A stretch of DNA of 45,503 nucleotides from Stomatobaculum longum. Its GTDB lineage: Bacteria; Bacillota; Clostridia; Lachnospirales; Lachnospiraceae. The DNA is taken from assembly GCA_000242235.1 (NCBI GenBank), contig JH590863.1:418228-463730 (forward strand). Reading direction: 5' to 3'. The number at the start of each line of letters is the position of its first letter. The first letter of the stretch is position 1. The notes under the pieces are model-generated. The model saw only the letters and a program-made list of their open reading frames with translations. It had not been told where the DNA came from and ran no database searches. Positions 7,188 to 15,271 of this stretch are shown here, piece after piece. The translations under genes were made by a program, and so were the position numbers.

Positions 7188-8513
7188 ATGAAACATTTCC
7201 GGAAAAAGAGTCTTGCAATGCTGACGGCGCTGACACTTTCCGCGTCCGCACTTTCGGCCTGTGCGCCGACGGCTGCGTTGAAGGCGGTGGAGGCGAATTA
7301 CCCTGTTCCGGCGGCGGAGGAGAAGAATGCGCAGACGTTTGCGGAAAGCCAGGAGTATCAGGACTGGCTCAAGTTCTATCAAAAGAAGATTGCTCTGTCT
7401 GAACCGTATCAGACAGAACTCCGCGGCTATTATCGGAGCTTGCTGCCGAAGCTTTTGAATGAGTCGGATGATAACACCGTCTGCTCCCCGCTCAATATTT
7501 ATATTGCCCTCGGAATGCTCGCAGAGGTCTCCGATGGAGAGAACAGACAGCAGATTCTGAATGCGCTTGAGGCGTCGGACATTGAAGTTCTGCGGAGTCG
7601 CATTACGGCGCTTTGGGAGAGCAACTATGTTGACACGCCGCTCATCAAGAGCTTACTCGCGGATTCGCTCTGGCTCAACAATTCCGTGAGCTACAACGAG
7701 GAAACTCTGGAGAGGCTCGCGAAAATCTACTATGCGTCTTCGTTTCGCGGAAAACCGGGTTCGCCGGAGATGGATGCGGCGCTCCGCAAGTGGACAGATC
7801 AAAACACCGGCGGACTTTTGACGGAGTACACCAAGAACTTAAAGCTCGAGCCGGATACGGTTTTGGCTCTGGTATCGACCATCTACTATAAGGCAGCGTG
7901 GGTTGACGAATTTTATGCCGCGGGCAACACAAAGGAGACCTTCCACGGGACCAAGGGCGATGCGACGGTTGATATGATGCATCAAACCGACACAATGGGC
8001 GTCATGGAAGCGGAGAAATTTACCGCAGTGCGCCTGCCTCTTAAGGACAGCGGCGACATGTATTTTTATCTGCCGAAGGAGGGCGTTGCGGTCAATGAAC
8101 TCACGGAAGATGCGGCAGTCTTTGATGCTTTGCCGCCGACGGACACAGCGCAATGGACTTCGTACCGTGTGAATCTGACTTTGCCGAAATTCAAGGTTTC
8201 CGAGGAGACAGATCTCATGAAGACGCTTGCTGCCATGGGAATTACAGATGCGATGGATAGCGGCAAGGCGGACTTTAAACCGCTCACGGATGCAAGCAAC
8301 AATTTCTTCCTGAATCGCGCAACACACGCGGCCATGGTAGAGGTGGATGAGCAGGGCGTGACCGGAGCGGCCTATACCATGCTGGCCATGGCGGGAGCGG
8401 CGATGCAGATGGACGAGCCTCTGGACATCACCTTCGACCGCCCCTTCCTCTTCCTCGTGACCGCGGAGGATGGCTCCCTGCTGTTCTCGGGCGTGGTACG
8501 GAATATCGAATAA
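7188..8513 (+). CDS. serpin-family lipoprotein
   Basis: A 441-residue serpin. The N-terminus is a lipoprotein signal (KK, a hydrophobic stretch, then LSAC), so the protein should be anchored outside the cell membrane. Serpin marks are NTVCSPLNIYIALGMLAE near the start, ALVSTIYYKAAWVDEF in the middle, and the C-terminal RATHAAMVEVDEQGVTGAA hinge followed by the reactive loop and FDRPFLFLV. The hinge QGVTGAAYTM is small-residue rich but departs from the EEGTEAAAAT consensus of inhibitory members, so inhibition is likely but not certain. Ribosome binding site AAGGAGGT sits 7 nt before ATG. A perfect 18-bp hairpin terminator lies downstream. Confidence 0.88.
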   Translation: MKHFRKKSLAMLTALTLSASALSACAPTAALKAVEANYPVPAAEEKNAQTFAESQEYQDWLKFYQKKIALSEPYQTELRGYYRSLLPKLLNESDDNTVCSPLNIYIALGMLAEVSDGENRQQILNALEASDIEVLRSRITALWESNYVDTPLIKSLLADSLWLNNSVSYNEETLERLAKIYYASSFRGKPGSPEMDAALRKWTDQNTGGLLTEYTKNLKLEPDTVLALVSTIYYKAAWVDEFYAAGNTKETFHGTKGDATVDMMHQTDTMGVMEAEKFTAVRLPLKDSGDMYFYLPKEGVAVNELTEDAAVFDALPPTDTAQWTSYRVNLTLPKFKVSEETDLMKTLAAMGITDAMDSGKADFKPLTDASNNFFLNRATHAAMVEVDEQGVTGAAYTMLAMAGAAMQMDEPLDITFDRPFLFLVTAEDGSLLFSGVVRNIE

Positions 8514-8575
8514 GATAGGTTCTTGCAGTGTGCCTTTGACGAGGCTTCGGCTTCGGAGCCGCTTGGTTTTGAAAG

Positions 8576-8624
8576 AGATAGCGCAATCCGACTTCTTCAC
8601 AGAGTCGGATTGCGCTATCTTTAT
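8576..8624 (+). terminator. long hairpin terminator after the serpin gene
   Basis: A perfect 18-bp inverted repeat (8576-8593 with 8603-8620) encloses a 9-nt loop. The T tail is short (CTTTAT), so it may be a weak terminator or a mRNA-stabilising hairpin. Confidence 0.7.
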
Positions 8625-8687
8625 GCCTGCATCTTCCGCTGCGCTTAGGAAACGGTCCAAGACGCAAATAAGAAGAGAAAAATTCTG

Positions 8688-8735
8688 TTGAAAATACTCG
8701 GCAGGTTGATATAATGTACATATACAATAAGTACA
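8688..8735 (+). promoter_or_regulatory. promoter and candidate YtrA-type operator
   Basis: TTGAAA at 8688-8693, a 16-nt spacer, and TATAAT at 8710-8715 form a strong promoter. Directly over and after the -10 lies TGTAC (8715-8719), 11 nt, then GTACA (8731-8735), an inverted repeat that the downstream GntR-family repressor could bind. The binding is inferred from position and symmetry. Confidence 0.65.
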
Positions 8736-8760
8736 CTTTGACAAAGGGGGGTGATGCGGT

Positions 8761-9138
8761 TTGGACATTGTGATCAGCAACAATACCGGAAAACCAATCT
8801 ATGAGCAGATCACAACACAGGTAAAAGCCATGATCATAAGCGGGGAGCTGAAGGCGGGGGATGCGATTCCCTCCATGCGTGCGCTGGCAAAATCAATCCA
8901 TGTCAGTGTCATTACTGTCCAGAGAGCGTATGAGGAGCTGCAAAGAGATGGCTTTATAGAAACCACGGTTGGCAGAGGCAGTTTTGTTTCCGCACAAAAC
9001 AAAGAATTCTATCAGGAAGAACAGCAACGCATCGCCGAAGAACATTTGCAAATCGCCGCGGAAATAGGCCGAACGAACCGAATTTCGCTTGAAAAATTGA
9101 AGGAGCTATTGGCGCTGTTCTATCTGGAGGACGAATAA
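8761..9138 (+). CDS. GntR family transcriptional regulator, YtrA subfamily
   Basis: A 125-residue regulator with an N-terminal winged helix-turn-helix (IYEQITTQVKAMIISGELKA, then SMRALAKSIHVSVITVQRAY and GFIETTVGRGSFV) and a short helical tail of about 45 residues. The short tail without a ligand domain is the mark of the YtrA subfamily, which usually represses the ABC transporter operon it heads. Translation must start at TTG 8761, after GGGGGGTGATG; the ATG at 8753 is in another frame. The ABC ATPase gene follows after one base. A TGTAC-11-GTACA inverted repeat at the promoter is the likely autoregulatory site. Confidence 0.88.
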   Translation: MDIVISNNTGKPIYEQITTQVKAMIISGELKAGDAIPSMRALAKSIHVSVITVQRAYEELQRDGFIETTVGRGSFVSAQNKEFYQEEQQRIAEEHLQIAAEIGRTNRISLEKLKELLALFYLEDE

Positions 9139-9139
9139 T

Positions 9140-10006
9140 ATGGAAAATATATTAGAGTTGCGGCAGGTCTCCAAGTCATTTCCGGGATCGAGTTTTCGTT
9201 TGGAGGACATCAGCTTTTCGTTGCCATATGGCGCTGTGTTGGGCTTTGTCGGAGAAAATGGGGCCGGAAAGACAAGCACAATCGGCTGTATTTTAAATAC
9301 GATTGCGCAATACGACGGCAGCATCAAATTATTTGGAAAAGAGATGCGGGATTCCGATACGGATATCAGAGAACGGATAGGTGTCGTCTATGACGGCGAT
9401 AATTTTCCGAGTTATCTGAGTGCAAATCAAGTGTCGGAAATTATGGCGGGCATTTACAGAAATTGGGACAAGACGCTGTTTCGCCATTACCTTGAGAAGT
9501 TCAAATTGGCTCCGACTCAGAAAATCAAACAGTATTCCAGAGGAATGACGATGAAACTGGCGATTGCGGCTGCCTTATCGCATCATCCGCAGCTGCTTGT
9601 TTTAGACGAGGCGACAAGCGGACTGGATCCCATCATGCGGGATGAGATGTTAGATGTGTTTCTGGATTTTGTGCAGGATGAGCGGCACTCTATTTTGCTG
9701 TCATCTCACATCACGAGTGATTTGGAAAAAATAGCCGATTATATTACCTTTATCCACAACGGTAGGCTGATTTTCTCCGCACTGAAAGATGATTTGCGTT
9801 ATAACTATGCTGTGATGCGCTGCAGTGAGAATCAATTTCAGGCCTTGAACCAAGAGGATATGATGGCTTATCTGAAACGGGATTATCAGGTCGATGTGCT
9901 GCTTTCCGACGGAAAAGCCGCACAAAGAAAGTACAAGGATGCTGTGATTGACCATGTATCCATTGAGGAGATCATGCTGCTGCTGATCAAGGGAGAAAGG
10001 ATATGA
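9140..10006 (+). CDS. ABC transporter ATP-binding protein
   Basis: A 288-residue ABC ATPase with Walker A GENGAGKT at 38-45, signature YSRGMTMK, Walker B LLVLDEA and a switch histidine in LSSHI. Family context is the YtrB/EcsA-like export ATPases paired with GntR regulators. It would energise the membrane protein encoded next; substrate unknown, with cell-envelope stress or peptide antibiotic export typical for such loci. It starts one base after the regulator stop and overlaps the permease start by ATGA, so the three form one operon. Confidence 0.92.
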   Translation: MENILELRQVSKSFPGSSFRLEDISFSLPYGAVLGFVGENGAGKTSTIGCILNTIAQYDGSIKLFGKEMRDSDTDIRERIGVVYDGDNFPSYLSANQVSEIMAGIYRNWDKTLFRHYLEKFKLAPTQKIKQYSRGMTMKLAIAAALSHHPQLLVLDEATSGLDPIMRDEMLDVFLDFVQDERHSILLSSHITSDLEKIADYITFIHNGRLIFSALKDDLRYNYAVMRCSENQFQALNQEDMMAYLKRDYQVDVLLSDGKAAQRKYKDAVIDHVSIEEIMLLLIKGERI

Positions 10007-10656
10007 AGGGACTGTTGAAAAACAATTGTTTTGCAACCTTGGACAATGCGAAGGCTATTACAGGGCTCATGGTTTTGCTCTGTGTGTCGGGTATTGTTAT
10101 GAAAAATCAAAGTCTGATCATTTCGTTTACCCTGATTTGCATGGTCGGTTTTTCTCTCATCTCGCTTGTCGGAAGCCTGAAAGAAAGGGGCTTTAAATGG
10201 GATAAGTATAAGCTGTCAATGCCGGTAAAGAGAGCTGAGATTGTGAGAAGCTACTTTCTGAGCCTGCTGATCTGGCTCGCATTCGGAATGTTGCTTGCCG
10301 GAATCGGGATTGGTTTATCGCTGGTGTTTCGAGGTTTTCTATTTGACAAGCACACAGATGTGTTTAATCTGTATGTGGGAGGGATCGGCGTCAGTTTGTT
10401 TATGGGGGCAATCTTTTTTCCGCTGTATTGCTCACCGGGAGGAGAGGAAAGAGGCGAAGCTCTGTTGGTTATCAGCCTGCTTTTGGGCTTTGGCATCATG
10501 GTTGCGATCAGCAGTTTCATCAATGTACGCATCCCGACCCCGATGACAGCGCGGGGAACGATTGCGGTCGGCTTTATGATATTGTCAGCCGCGGTGTGTG
10601 CATTTGTCTTTTCGTATGTACTGACGATCCGTATCTACCGGCGGCGGGACTGCTAG
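10003..10656 (+). CDS. ABC-2 type membrane permease
   Basis: A 217-residue integral membrane protein with about six hydrophobic segments (for example GLMVLLCVSGIV, IISFTLICMVGFSLISLV, SLLIWLAFGMLLAGIGIGL, LLVISLLLGFGIMVAI, and IAVGFMILSAAVCAFVFSYV). A charged stretch after the second segment (KERGFKWDKYKLSMPVKRAE) is typical of ABC-2 permeases. It is the membrane partner of the preceding ATPase, to which it is joined by an ATGA overlap. The substrate cannot be read from the sequence. Confidence 0.85.
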   Translation: MKGLLKNNCFATLDNAKAITGLMVLLCVSGIVMKNQSLIISFTLICMVGFSLISLVGSLKERGFKWDKYKLSMPVKRAEIVRSYFLSLLIWLAFGMLLAGIGIGLSLVFRGFLFDKHTDVFNLYVGGIGVSLFMGAIFFPLYCSPGGEERGEALLVISLLLGFGIMVAISSFINVRIPTPMTARGTIAVGFMILSAAVCAFVFSYVLTIRIYRRRDC

Positions 10657-10688
10657 ACAATTTCAGGAAACAGAAGGGAGATTTCACC

Positions 10689-11543
10689 ATGGGGTTTGAC
10701 ATCACCTATCATGCGATTCGCAGGGATGAGATGGAGCGATGCTTCTTTGCGCCGATGAAGGCGTTAAAGGAAGGAGACAGCAGCGTAGCAGAGCGCTTTG
10801 CGGCGGCGTATCAGGCGGAACATGAGTCCTTTTACGGGGAGAAATACTTAGACATTATGAAGACCGTCGCTGCCTGGGATATCCGGAGGGCCAGTGAGAA
10901 GGGCATACTCTACGGAATGGCGGTGGTCAGCGGTTTCTTCACCGAATATCAGTATGTCCGTGGCTCGGCTTACTCGTTCCTCATTGAGGAGCATCCGGAG
11001 ATGAAGCGCTACTGCAGTCCGTGGAAGAGTTTTGTGCCGGAGTGGATTCCGGAACCCGACCATGACATCTTAAGTGAAAATTACGCGGCCGGCATCTACA
11101 TGGCTCCGGAACAGGTGAAGTCCTTGCTTCGGGATTACGAGGGCGATGCAGGCGTGCGGAACTGCCTTGAGACCTTTTTCGGTGACAACTTAGCGGTATT
11201 TTTGACTTCGCTCCGTCAGGCGAGTGCGTCGGAGAGCGGCCTCATGGAAGCGGCCGAGGTCATGGAGGTAAATCCCTTTGATCTCAACAAGTCGACTTGC
11301 TACTCGGACATTCGTCTCTGTGACCCGCAGGGCGCCTTCATCTATCAAAAAGTCGCAATCGAGCAGGTAAAAGCTGCGAGCGGGATGGAGACGGAAGAAA
11401 TCATAGAAAAAGTGAAGTACGAAAAGCGCCATTACGATACCCCGGCGGAAGAAATACAGGCGGCAGAGGAAGCGGCGCGAGAGCCCGAGAAAGCTACAGA
11501 GAAAAAGCCCGGTTTCTTTGCAAGACTTTTCGGGAAAAAGTGA
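10689..11543 (+). CDS. conserved hypothetical protein with lysine-rich tail
   Basis: A 284-residue soluble protein of no family I can name. The start (MGFDITYHAIRRDEMERCFF) and an internal domain rich in aromatic residues are followed by a charged C-terminus with EEIQAAEEAAREPEKATEKK and then PGFFARLFGKK, a short amphipathic end that could touch membranes. ATG 10689 follows AGAAGGGAGA; the frame is open further upstream inside the permease gene but without a ribosome binding site. It sits 32 nt after the ABC permease and 4 nt before the VOC gene, so it may be the fourth gene of that operon. Confidence 0.7.
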   Translation: MGFDITYHAIRRDEMERCFFAPMKALKEGDSSVAERFAAAYQAEHESFYGEKYLDIMKTVAAWDIRRASEKGILYGMAVVSGFFTEYQYVRGSAYSFLIEEHPEMKRYCSPWKSFVPEWIPEPDHDILSENYAAGIYMAPEQVKSLLRDYEGDAGVRNCLETFFGDNLAVFLTSLRQASASESGLMEAAEVMEVNPFDLNKSTCYSDIRLCDPQGAFIYQKVAIEQVKAASGMETEEIIEKVKYEKRHYDTPAEEIQAAEEAAREPEKATEKKPGFFARLFGKK

Positions 11544-11547
11544 GCGC

Positions 11548-11931
11548 ATGAGAATCGAACATGTGGCGCTCTATGTCTCCGACTTGGAGCGCGCGCGGGC
11601 GTTCTTTGTCCGCTATTTCGGCGGAGGCTCAAATGCGCTGTATCACAATGAGAAGACCGGCTTTCGCTCCTACTTTATATCCTTTTCGGACGGCGCTCGT
11701 TTAGAGCTCATGACAAAGCCCGACCTCGTGTTACAGGATAAGGCGCTGCATCGCGCGGGCTATGCGCACCTGGCCTTTTCGCTCGGAAGCAAAGAAAAGG
11801 TGGATGCACTGACAGAGCAGTTGAGAACGGCGGGCTATGAAGTCATCAGCGGGCCGCGCACCACGGGAGACGGGTATTACGAGTCCTGCATTCTGGATTT
11901 TGAGGGAAACCAAATCGAACTGACGGTGTAG
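11548..11931 (+). CDS. VOC (glyoxalase/bleomycin resistance-like) family protein
   Basis: A 127-residue protein made of two beta-alpha-beta-beta-beta repeats. The first opens with MRIEHVALYVSDLERARAFF and ends in ARLELMTKP; the second has AGYAHLAFSLGSKEKVDAL and ends in ILDFEGNQIELTV. His5, Glu53 in RLELM, His75 in AHLAF and Glu125 in IELTV sit at the usual metal-ligand places. VOC enzymes include glyoxalase I, dioxygenases and antibiotic-sequestering proteins; which applies is not visible. It starts 4 nt after the preceding stop. Confidence 0.85.
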   Translation: MRIEHVALYVSDLERARAFFVRYFGGGSNALYHNEKTGFRSYFISFSDGARLELMTKPDLVLQDKALHRAGYAHLAFSLGSKEKVDALTEQLRTAGYEVISGPRTTGDGYYESCILDFEGNQIELTV

Positions 11932-12040
11932 TAAGACATCGCAAAAGGCAAAACACAAAGAAAGCAAGTACAAAAAACGAGCCTGAAAAGAAACCTAAAA
12001 AGAACCCCAAAAAGGAACTCGAAAAGCAAACACAAAGAAA
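11932..12040. repeat. A-rich stretch with 12-nt imperfect tandem repeat
   Basis: The gap 11932-12492 has no convincing gene. Its first part is A-rich and nearly T-free on this strand. From 11985 to about 12044 it falls into five imperfect 12-nt units, such as AAAAAGAACCCC followed by AAAAAGGAACTC. One frame would read as Lys- and Pro-rich four-residue units (EKKP, KKNP, KKEL, EKQT), but it has no start signal, so it is a repeat or a remnant of a coding tail. Confidence 0.6.
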
Positions 12041-12089
12041 AAGAGCGGAAGCCGTGCCCAACGGGCAAACGGCGGCCGCTCTTCTTTTT
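12041..12089 (+). terminator. intrinsic terminator
   Basis: An 8-bp stem (12041-12048 with 12076-12083) encloses a second hairpin of GCCG-TGCCC with GGGCA-CGGC and is followed by CTTTTT. It ends the transcription unit that runs from the GntR gene to the VOC gene. Confidence 0.8.
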
Positions 12090-12279
12090 GGCAGAAGGGC
12101 TGTAGGCGCTTGGTTTTCAGGAAGGTCTACGCAAAGGGGAGATAGAAAAGAGGGCGGGTTGTTGATAAGTTGCAATCTGGTGAAGAAATGGAGTGGATAT
12201 AAGCGATAAATGCACAATAATTGAGTCGGGGGTTGCGAGTAAGGTTCATAAAAAAACGACAAATATTTGCGTTGAATTA

Positions 12280-12308
12280 TTGATTCGATTGAACGGATTG
12301 TATATGAT
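12280..12308 (+). promoter_or_regulatory. probable promoter of the YfcC-M20 operon
   Basis: TTGATT at 12280-12285, a 17-nt spacer and TATGAT at 12303-12308. It lies about 185 nt before the carrier start, leaving a long untranslated leader in which I see no named riboswitch. The surroundings 12120-12310 are AT-rich. Confidence 0.55.
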
Positions 12309-12492
12309 AAAGAAAAGCAAAGTTGCAAAGAGAGACTTTATTGTAAGCGGAACTTGCGTCGGGGCTGCCTTTGGATAGAGCGCCGGGCGCACAGAAGGGA
12401 GGCGGCGAAGACAAGAGCGGAAGGAGTGGATTTTCGGAGTTTAATAGGAAGCAGACGGAAACGGAAAGCGAAACGTTGTGCGGAGGTGCAAC

Positions 12493-13902
12493 ATGGGAGA
12501 ACAGGTAAACAAAACAAAGAAACGCGGCTCGATTAATGCGTTTGTCATTGTGTTTCTCGTCATTGTGGGATGCTATATTCTTTCGCTCTTCATCAGCCCG
12601 GGCGCCTTTGAGCGCGAGCAGCTGAACGGGCGCACGGTGGTCATTGCAAATTCCTATCACGTCACGGATAAGATTTATCTGGGTCCGCAGGCAATCTTCC
12701 AGGCGGTGCCGAACGGCCTGGTCTCCTCGGCGGGTATGATGTTCCTTGTCATGCTGGTCGCGGGATGTATCGAAGTCTACAAGAGAACCGGCGCACTCAA
12801 TAAGGGCGTTGCGCGCATCCTCGCGAAGTCGGAGCGCGTGGGCCATGAGAAGGTACTTGTGCTCATCATGATTATCTTCGGCGCACTGGGCGGCTTCCTC
12901 GGCTGGAACGAACAGATTGTACCCTTCATACCCATTGTTCTCTCGCTCTGTCTGGCGCTTGGCTATGATCTGATGACAGGCATTGCCTGCTCGGCGATGA
13001 TCGATATGATCAGTTTTTCCTTCTCTCCGACCAGTGTGTACACCGTCGGTATCTCGGATGAAATCGCGGAGCTTCCGATGTTCTCGGGCTTCCTGTTCCG
13101 CTTTATTCTGCTCTGCATCGCGGACTTTATCATCATCCTCTATGTGCTTCGCTATGCGCGCGGTGTGCGGAGCGGAAAGATTCAGTCGCTCACCGCGGAC
13201 TTGGACAGTGACAAGTTCCGGGTCGACTACTCGCAGGAGATGCGGGAGCCGCTGACCGGCGGCCAGAGTCTTTCCCTGCTCTTCTTTGTCGTGGTTTTCA
13301 TCACGGCGATTGCAGGCGTTGCGAAATTCGGTTGGTCGATGAATGACCTCTCGGCCTGCTTCCTCTTCACGGCGATTGCGGCGGGCTTCATTAACCGCAT
13401 GGCGCCGAATGATATCGTGAATGCAATCTGCGCCGGTGCAAAGGACGGTCTGGTGCCGGCTCTGGTCATAGGCCTTGCGCGCGGCATTCAGTGGATACTC
13501 ACGGCGTCCGGCATCATAGACCCGATTATCTACAGCATTTCGAGACCCTTAAAAAGCCTGCCGGGGCCGGTCGCTGCGATTGCGGTCATGTTCGTGATTG
13601 CGATTTTTAACGGTCTCATCACCTCGGGTTCCGCGAAAGCCATGGCGCTCATGCCCATTTTGATTCCGCTCGCGGACCTCATCGGTATGACGCGGCAGAC
13701 GATGATACTCGCCTTCCAGTTCGGCGACGGTCTTACGAACTCGCTCTGGTTCACGAGCGGTACCCTGCTCATCTTCCTCACGATTGCGGGCATTCCCTTA
13801 AAGAAATGGTGGAAGTTTGTCACGCCCTTGATTACGATGTTATTTGTGGTCTGTATGATAGCCTTGATTGTCGCGACCAAGATTCACTACGGGCCGTTCT
13901 GA
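12493..13902 (+). CDS. YfcC-family membrane carrier
   Basis: A 469-residue integral membrane protein with about 12 hydrophobic segments. The opening (INAFVIVFLVIVGCYILSLF, then SPGAFERE and LNGRTVV) matches the YfcC group of putative basic amino acid or short peptide carriers, related to the DcuC and AbgT-type ion-coupled transporters. Further marks are GWNEQIVPFIPIVLSL, SAMIDMISFSFSPTSVYT, and NGLITSGSAKAMALMPILIP. An M20 amidohydrolase follows 114 nt later, a pairing that suggests uptake of an N-acyl or dipeptide compound and its hydrolysis inside the cell. I start at ATG 12493, 6 nt after GGAGG. Confidence 0.82.
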   Translation: MGEQVNKTKKRGSINAFVIVFLVIVGCYILSLFISPGAFEREQLNGRTVVIANSYHVTDKIYLGPQAIFQAVPNGLVSSAGMMFLVMLVAGCIEVYKRTGALNKGVARILAKSERVGHEKVLVLIMIIFGALGGFLGWNEQIVPFIPIVLSLCLALGYDLMTGIACSAMIDMISFSFSPTSVYTVGISDEIAELPMFSGFLFRFILLCIADFIIILYVLRYARGVRSGKIQSLTADLDSDKFRVDYSQEMREPLTGGQSLSLLFFVVVFITAIAGVAKFGWSMNDLSACFLFTAIAAGFINRMAPNDIVNAICAGAKDGLVPALVIGLARGIQWILTASGIIDPIIYSISRPLKSLPGPVAAIAVMFVIAIFNGLITSGSAKAMALMPILIPLADLIGMTRQTMILAFQFGDGLTNSLWFTSGTLLIFLTIAGIPLKKWWKFVTPLITMLFVVCMIALIVATKIHYGPF

Positions 13903-14016
13903 GCAGGGATAAAGCTTAAAGATACGCGATACGCGGAGAAAGCATGATGAGCGCGGGGAAGCCGGAAGCGGCGTTTGTCCTCGCACGATAAGAGAAACGT
14001 CAGGGGGTAGGTTATT

Positions 14017-15192
14017 ATGATTGATATTTCGGCAGAGGGAACTGCGCTTCGAGAGGAACTGGTGGAGCTGCGCCGCTATTTCCATGCGCACCCGGAGCAG
14101 TCTTGGCAGGAGTTCAATACGCAGAAAAAGATTTGTGATTATTTGGATGCGCTCGGCATCCCTTATGTGAAGGTTTGTAAGACCGGTGTGATTGCGACCG
14201 TGGCGGGGAAGCACTCCGCTGGAAAGGTGCTCGGCATACGCGCGGATATCGATGCGCTGCCGGTTACAGAGCTTTCGGAGGTCGCATGGAAGTCCGAGAA
14301 CGAGGGCTGTATGCACGCCTGCGGGCATGACACGCATATTACCATGCTGCTCGGCACGGCCAAGCTCTTAAAGAAGATGGAGGATGAGCTCACGATTACG
14401 GTGAAGCTCTTATTCCAGCCCGCGGAGGAGTTCATTGCGGACAGCGGCGCGGGGCTCATGAAGGATGAACCGGAAGTCCTTACCTGCGACCGCCTGATTG
14501 CCATGCATATCTGGAGTAAGATTCCTGCGGGCTATGCCTCGCTCCGCTACGGCCCTGTCATGTCAGCGGCGGATACCTTTGACTTTTACGTGAAGGGCAA
14601 GGGCGGGCACGGTGCTCTGCCGCAGCAGACGGTGGATCCGATTGTGGCGGGCGCGGAACTGGTTATGTCTCTGCAGCGCCTGGTATCAAGGGAACTGAAT
14701 CCGCTGGAACCCGCGGTGATCAGCGTAACTTCGTTTGTCTCGGGTACTACCTCGAACGTGATACCGGGAGAAGCGCACCTCATGGGGACCGCCAGAACCT
14801 TTAACCCGGAGATACGGGACCGCTATCCCGAGATGTTGCGCCGCGTCGCGGATGGTGTTGCCATGGCGACCCGAACCGAGATTCAGCTCGACTATCACCC
14901 GGGACCGCCGCCGACCATCAACGACGATGCCTGCGTGGACACGGGGCGGAGAGCGGCCGAGAGAGTCTTCGGAAAGGAGCATCTCCTCGACTGGGAACAA
15001 CAGATGGGCGGTGAAGACTTTGCAAAGTATGAGGCGCCGAAGTGCCTTCTGTTCCTCGGCGGCGGCTTTTCGGAAGAGGAGCGGCGCTATCCGCAGCACA
15101 GCCCCTATTTTGATATTGATGAGAGCGTCTTACAGCTCGGTGTTAGATATTTCTGTGAGTATGTCCGGGAGTACGAAAAAGAGGTACAATAA
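14017..15192 (+). CDS. M20 family amidohydrolase (HipO/IAA-amino acid hydrolase-like)
   Basis: A 391-residue metallohydrolase of the M20D type. Metal-site motifs are GIRADIDALPVTE, GCMHACGHDTH (C102 and H104 as ligands), FQPAEE, and near the end MGGEDFAKYE. The insertion FYVKGKGGHGALPQQTVDP is the lid or dimerisation domain. Members hydrolyse N-acyl amino acids, hippurate or similar amides and release the free amino acid. It follows the YfcC-type carrier gene and probably acts on what that carrier imports. Ribosome binding site AGGGGGTAGG lies 6 nt before ATG. No signal peptide, so cytoplasmic. Confidence 0.9.
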   Translation: MIDISAEGTALREELVELRRYFHAHPEQSWQEFNTQKKICDYLDALGIPYVKVCKTGVIATVAGKHSAGKVLGIRADIDALPVTELSEVAWKSENEGCMHACGHDTHITMLLGTAKLLKKMEDELTITVKLLFQPAEEFIADSGAGLMKDEPEVLTCDRLIAMHIWSKIPAGYASLRYGPVMSAADTFDFYVKGKGGHGALPQQTVDPIVAGAELVMSLQRLVSRELNPLEPAVISVTSFVSGTTSNVIPGEAHLMGTARTFNPEIRDRYPEMLRRVADGVAMATRTEIQLDYHPGPPPTINDDACVDTGRRAAERVFGKEHLLDWEQQMGGEDFAKYEAPKCLLFLGGGFSEEERRYPQHSPYFDIDESVLQLGVRYFCEYVREYEKEVQ

Positions 15193-15271
15193 AGAAGTAC
15201 AATCAGAAGATCAAGAGCTTGCCTGCACCGCAGAAGGTGCAGGCTTTTAGTGCTTTCAAAGGAGAGACGTA

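Noticed and set aside
10428-10688. Upstream extension of the 284-aa hypothetical protein
   Set aside because: It lies within the ABC permease gene and has no binding site, while ATG 10689 has one.
12193-12378. 61-codon frame upstream of the YfcC-type carrier
   Set aside because: It overlaps the probable promoter, has no ribosome binding site, and its sequence resembles no protein.
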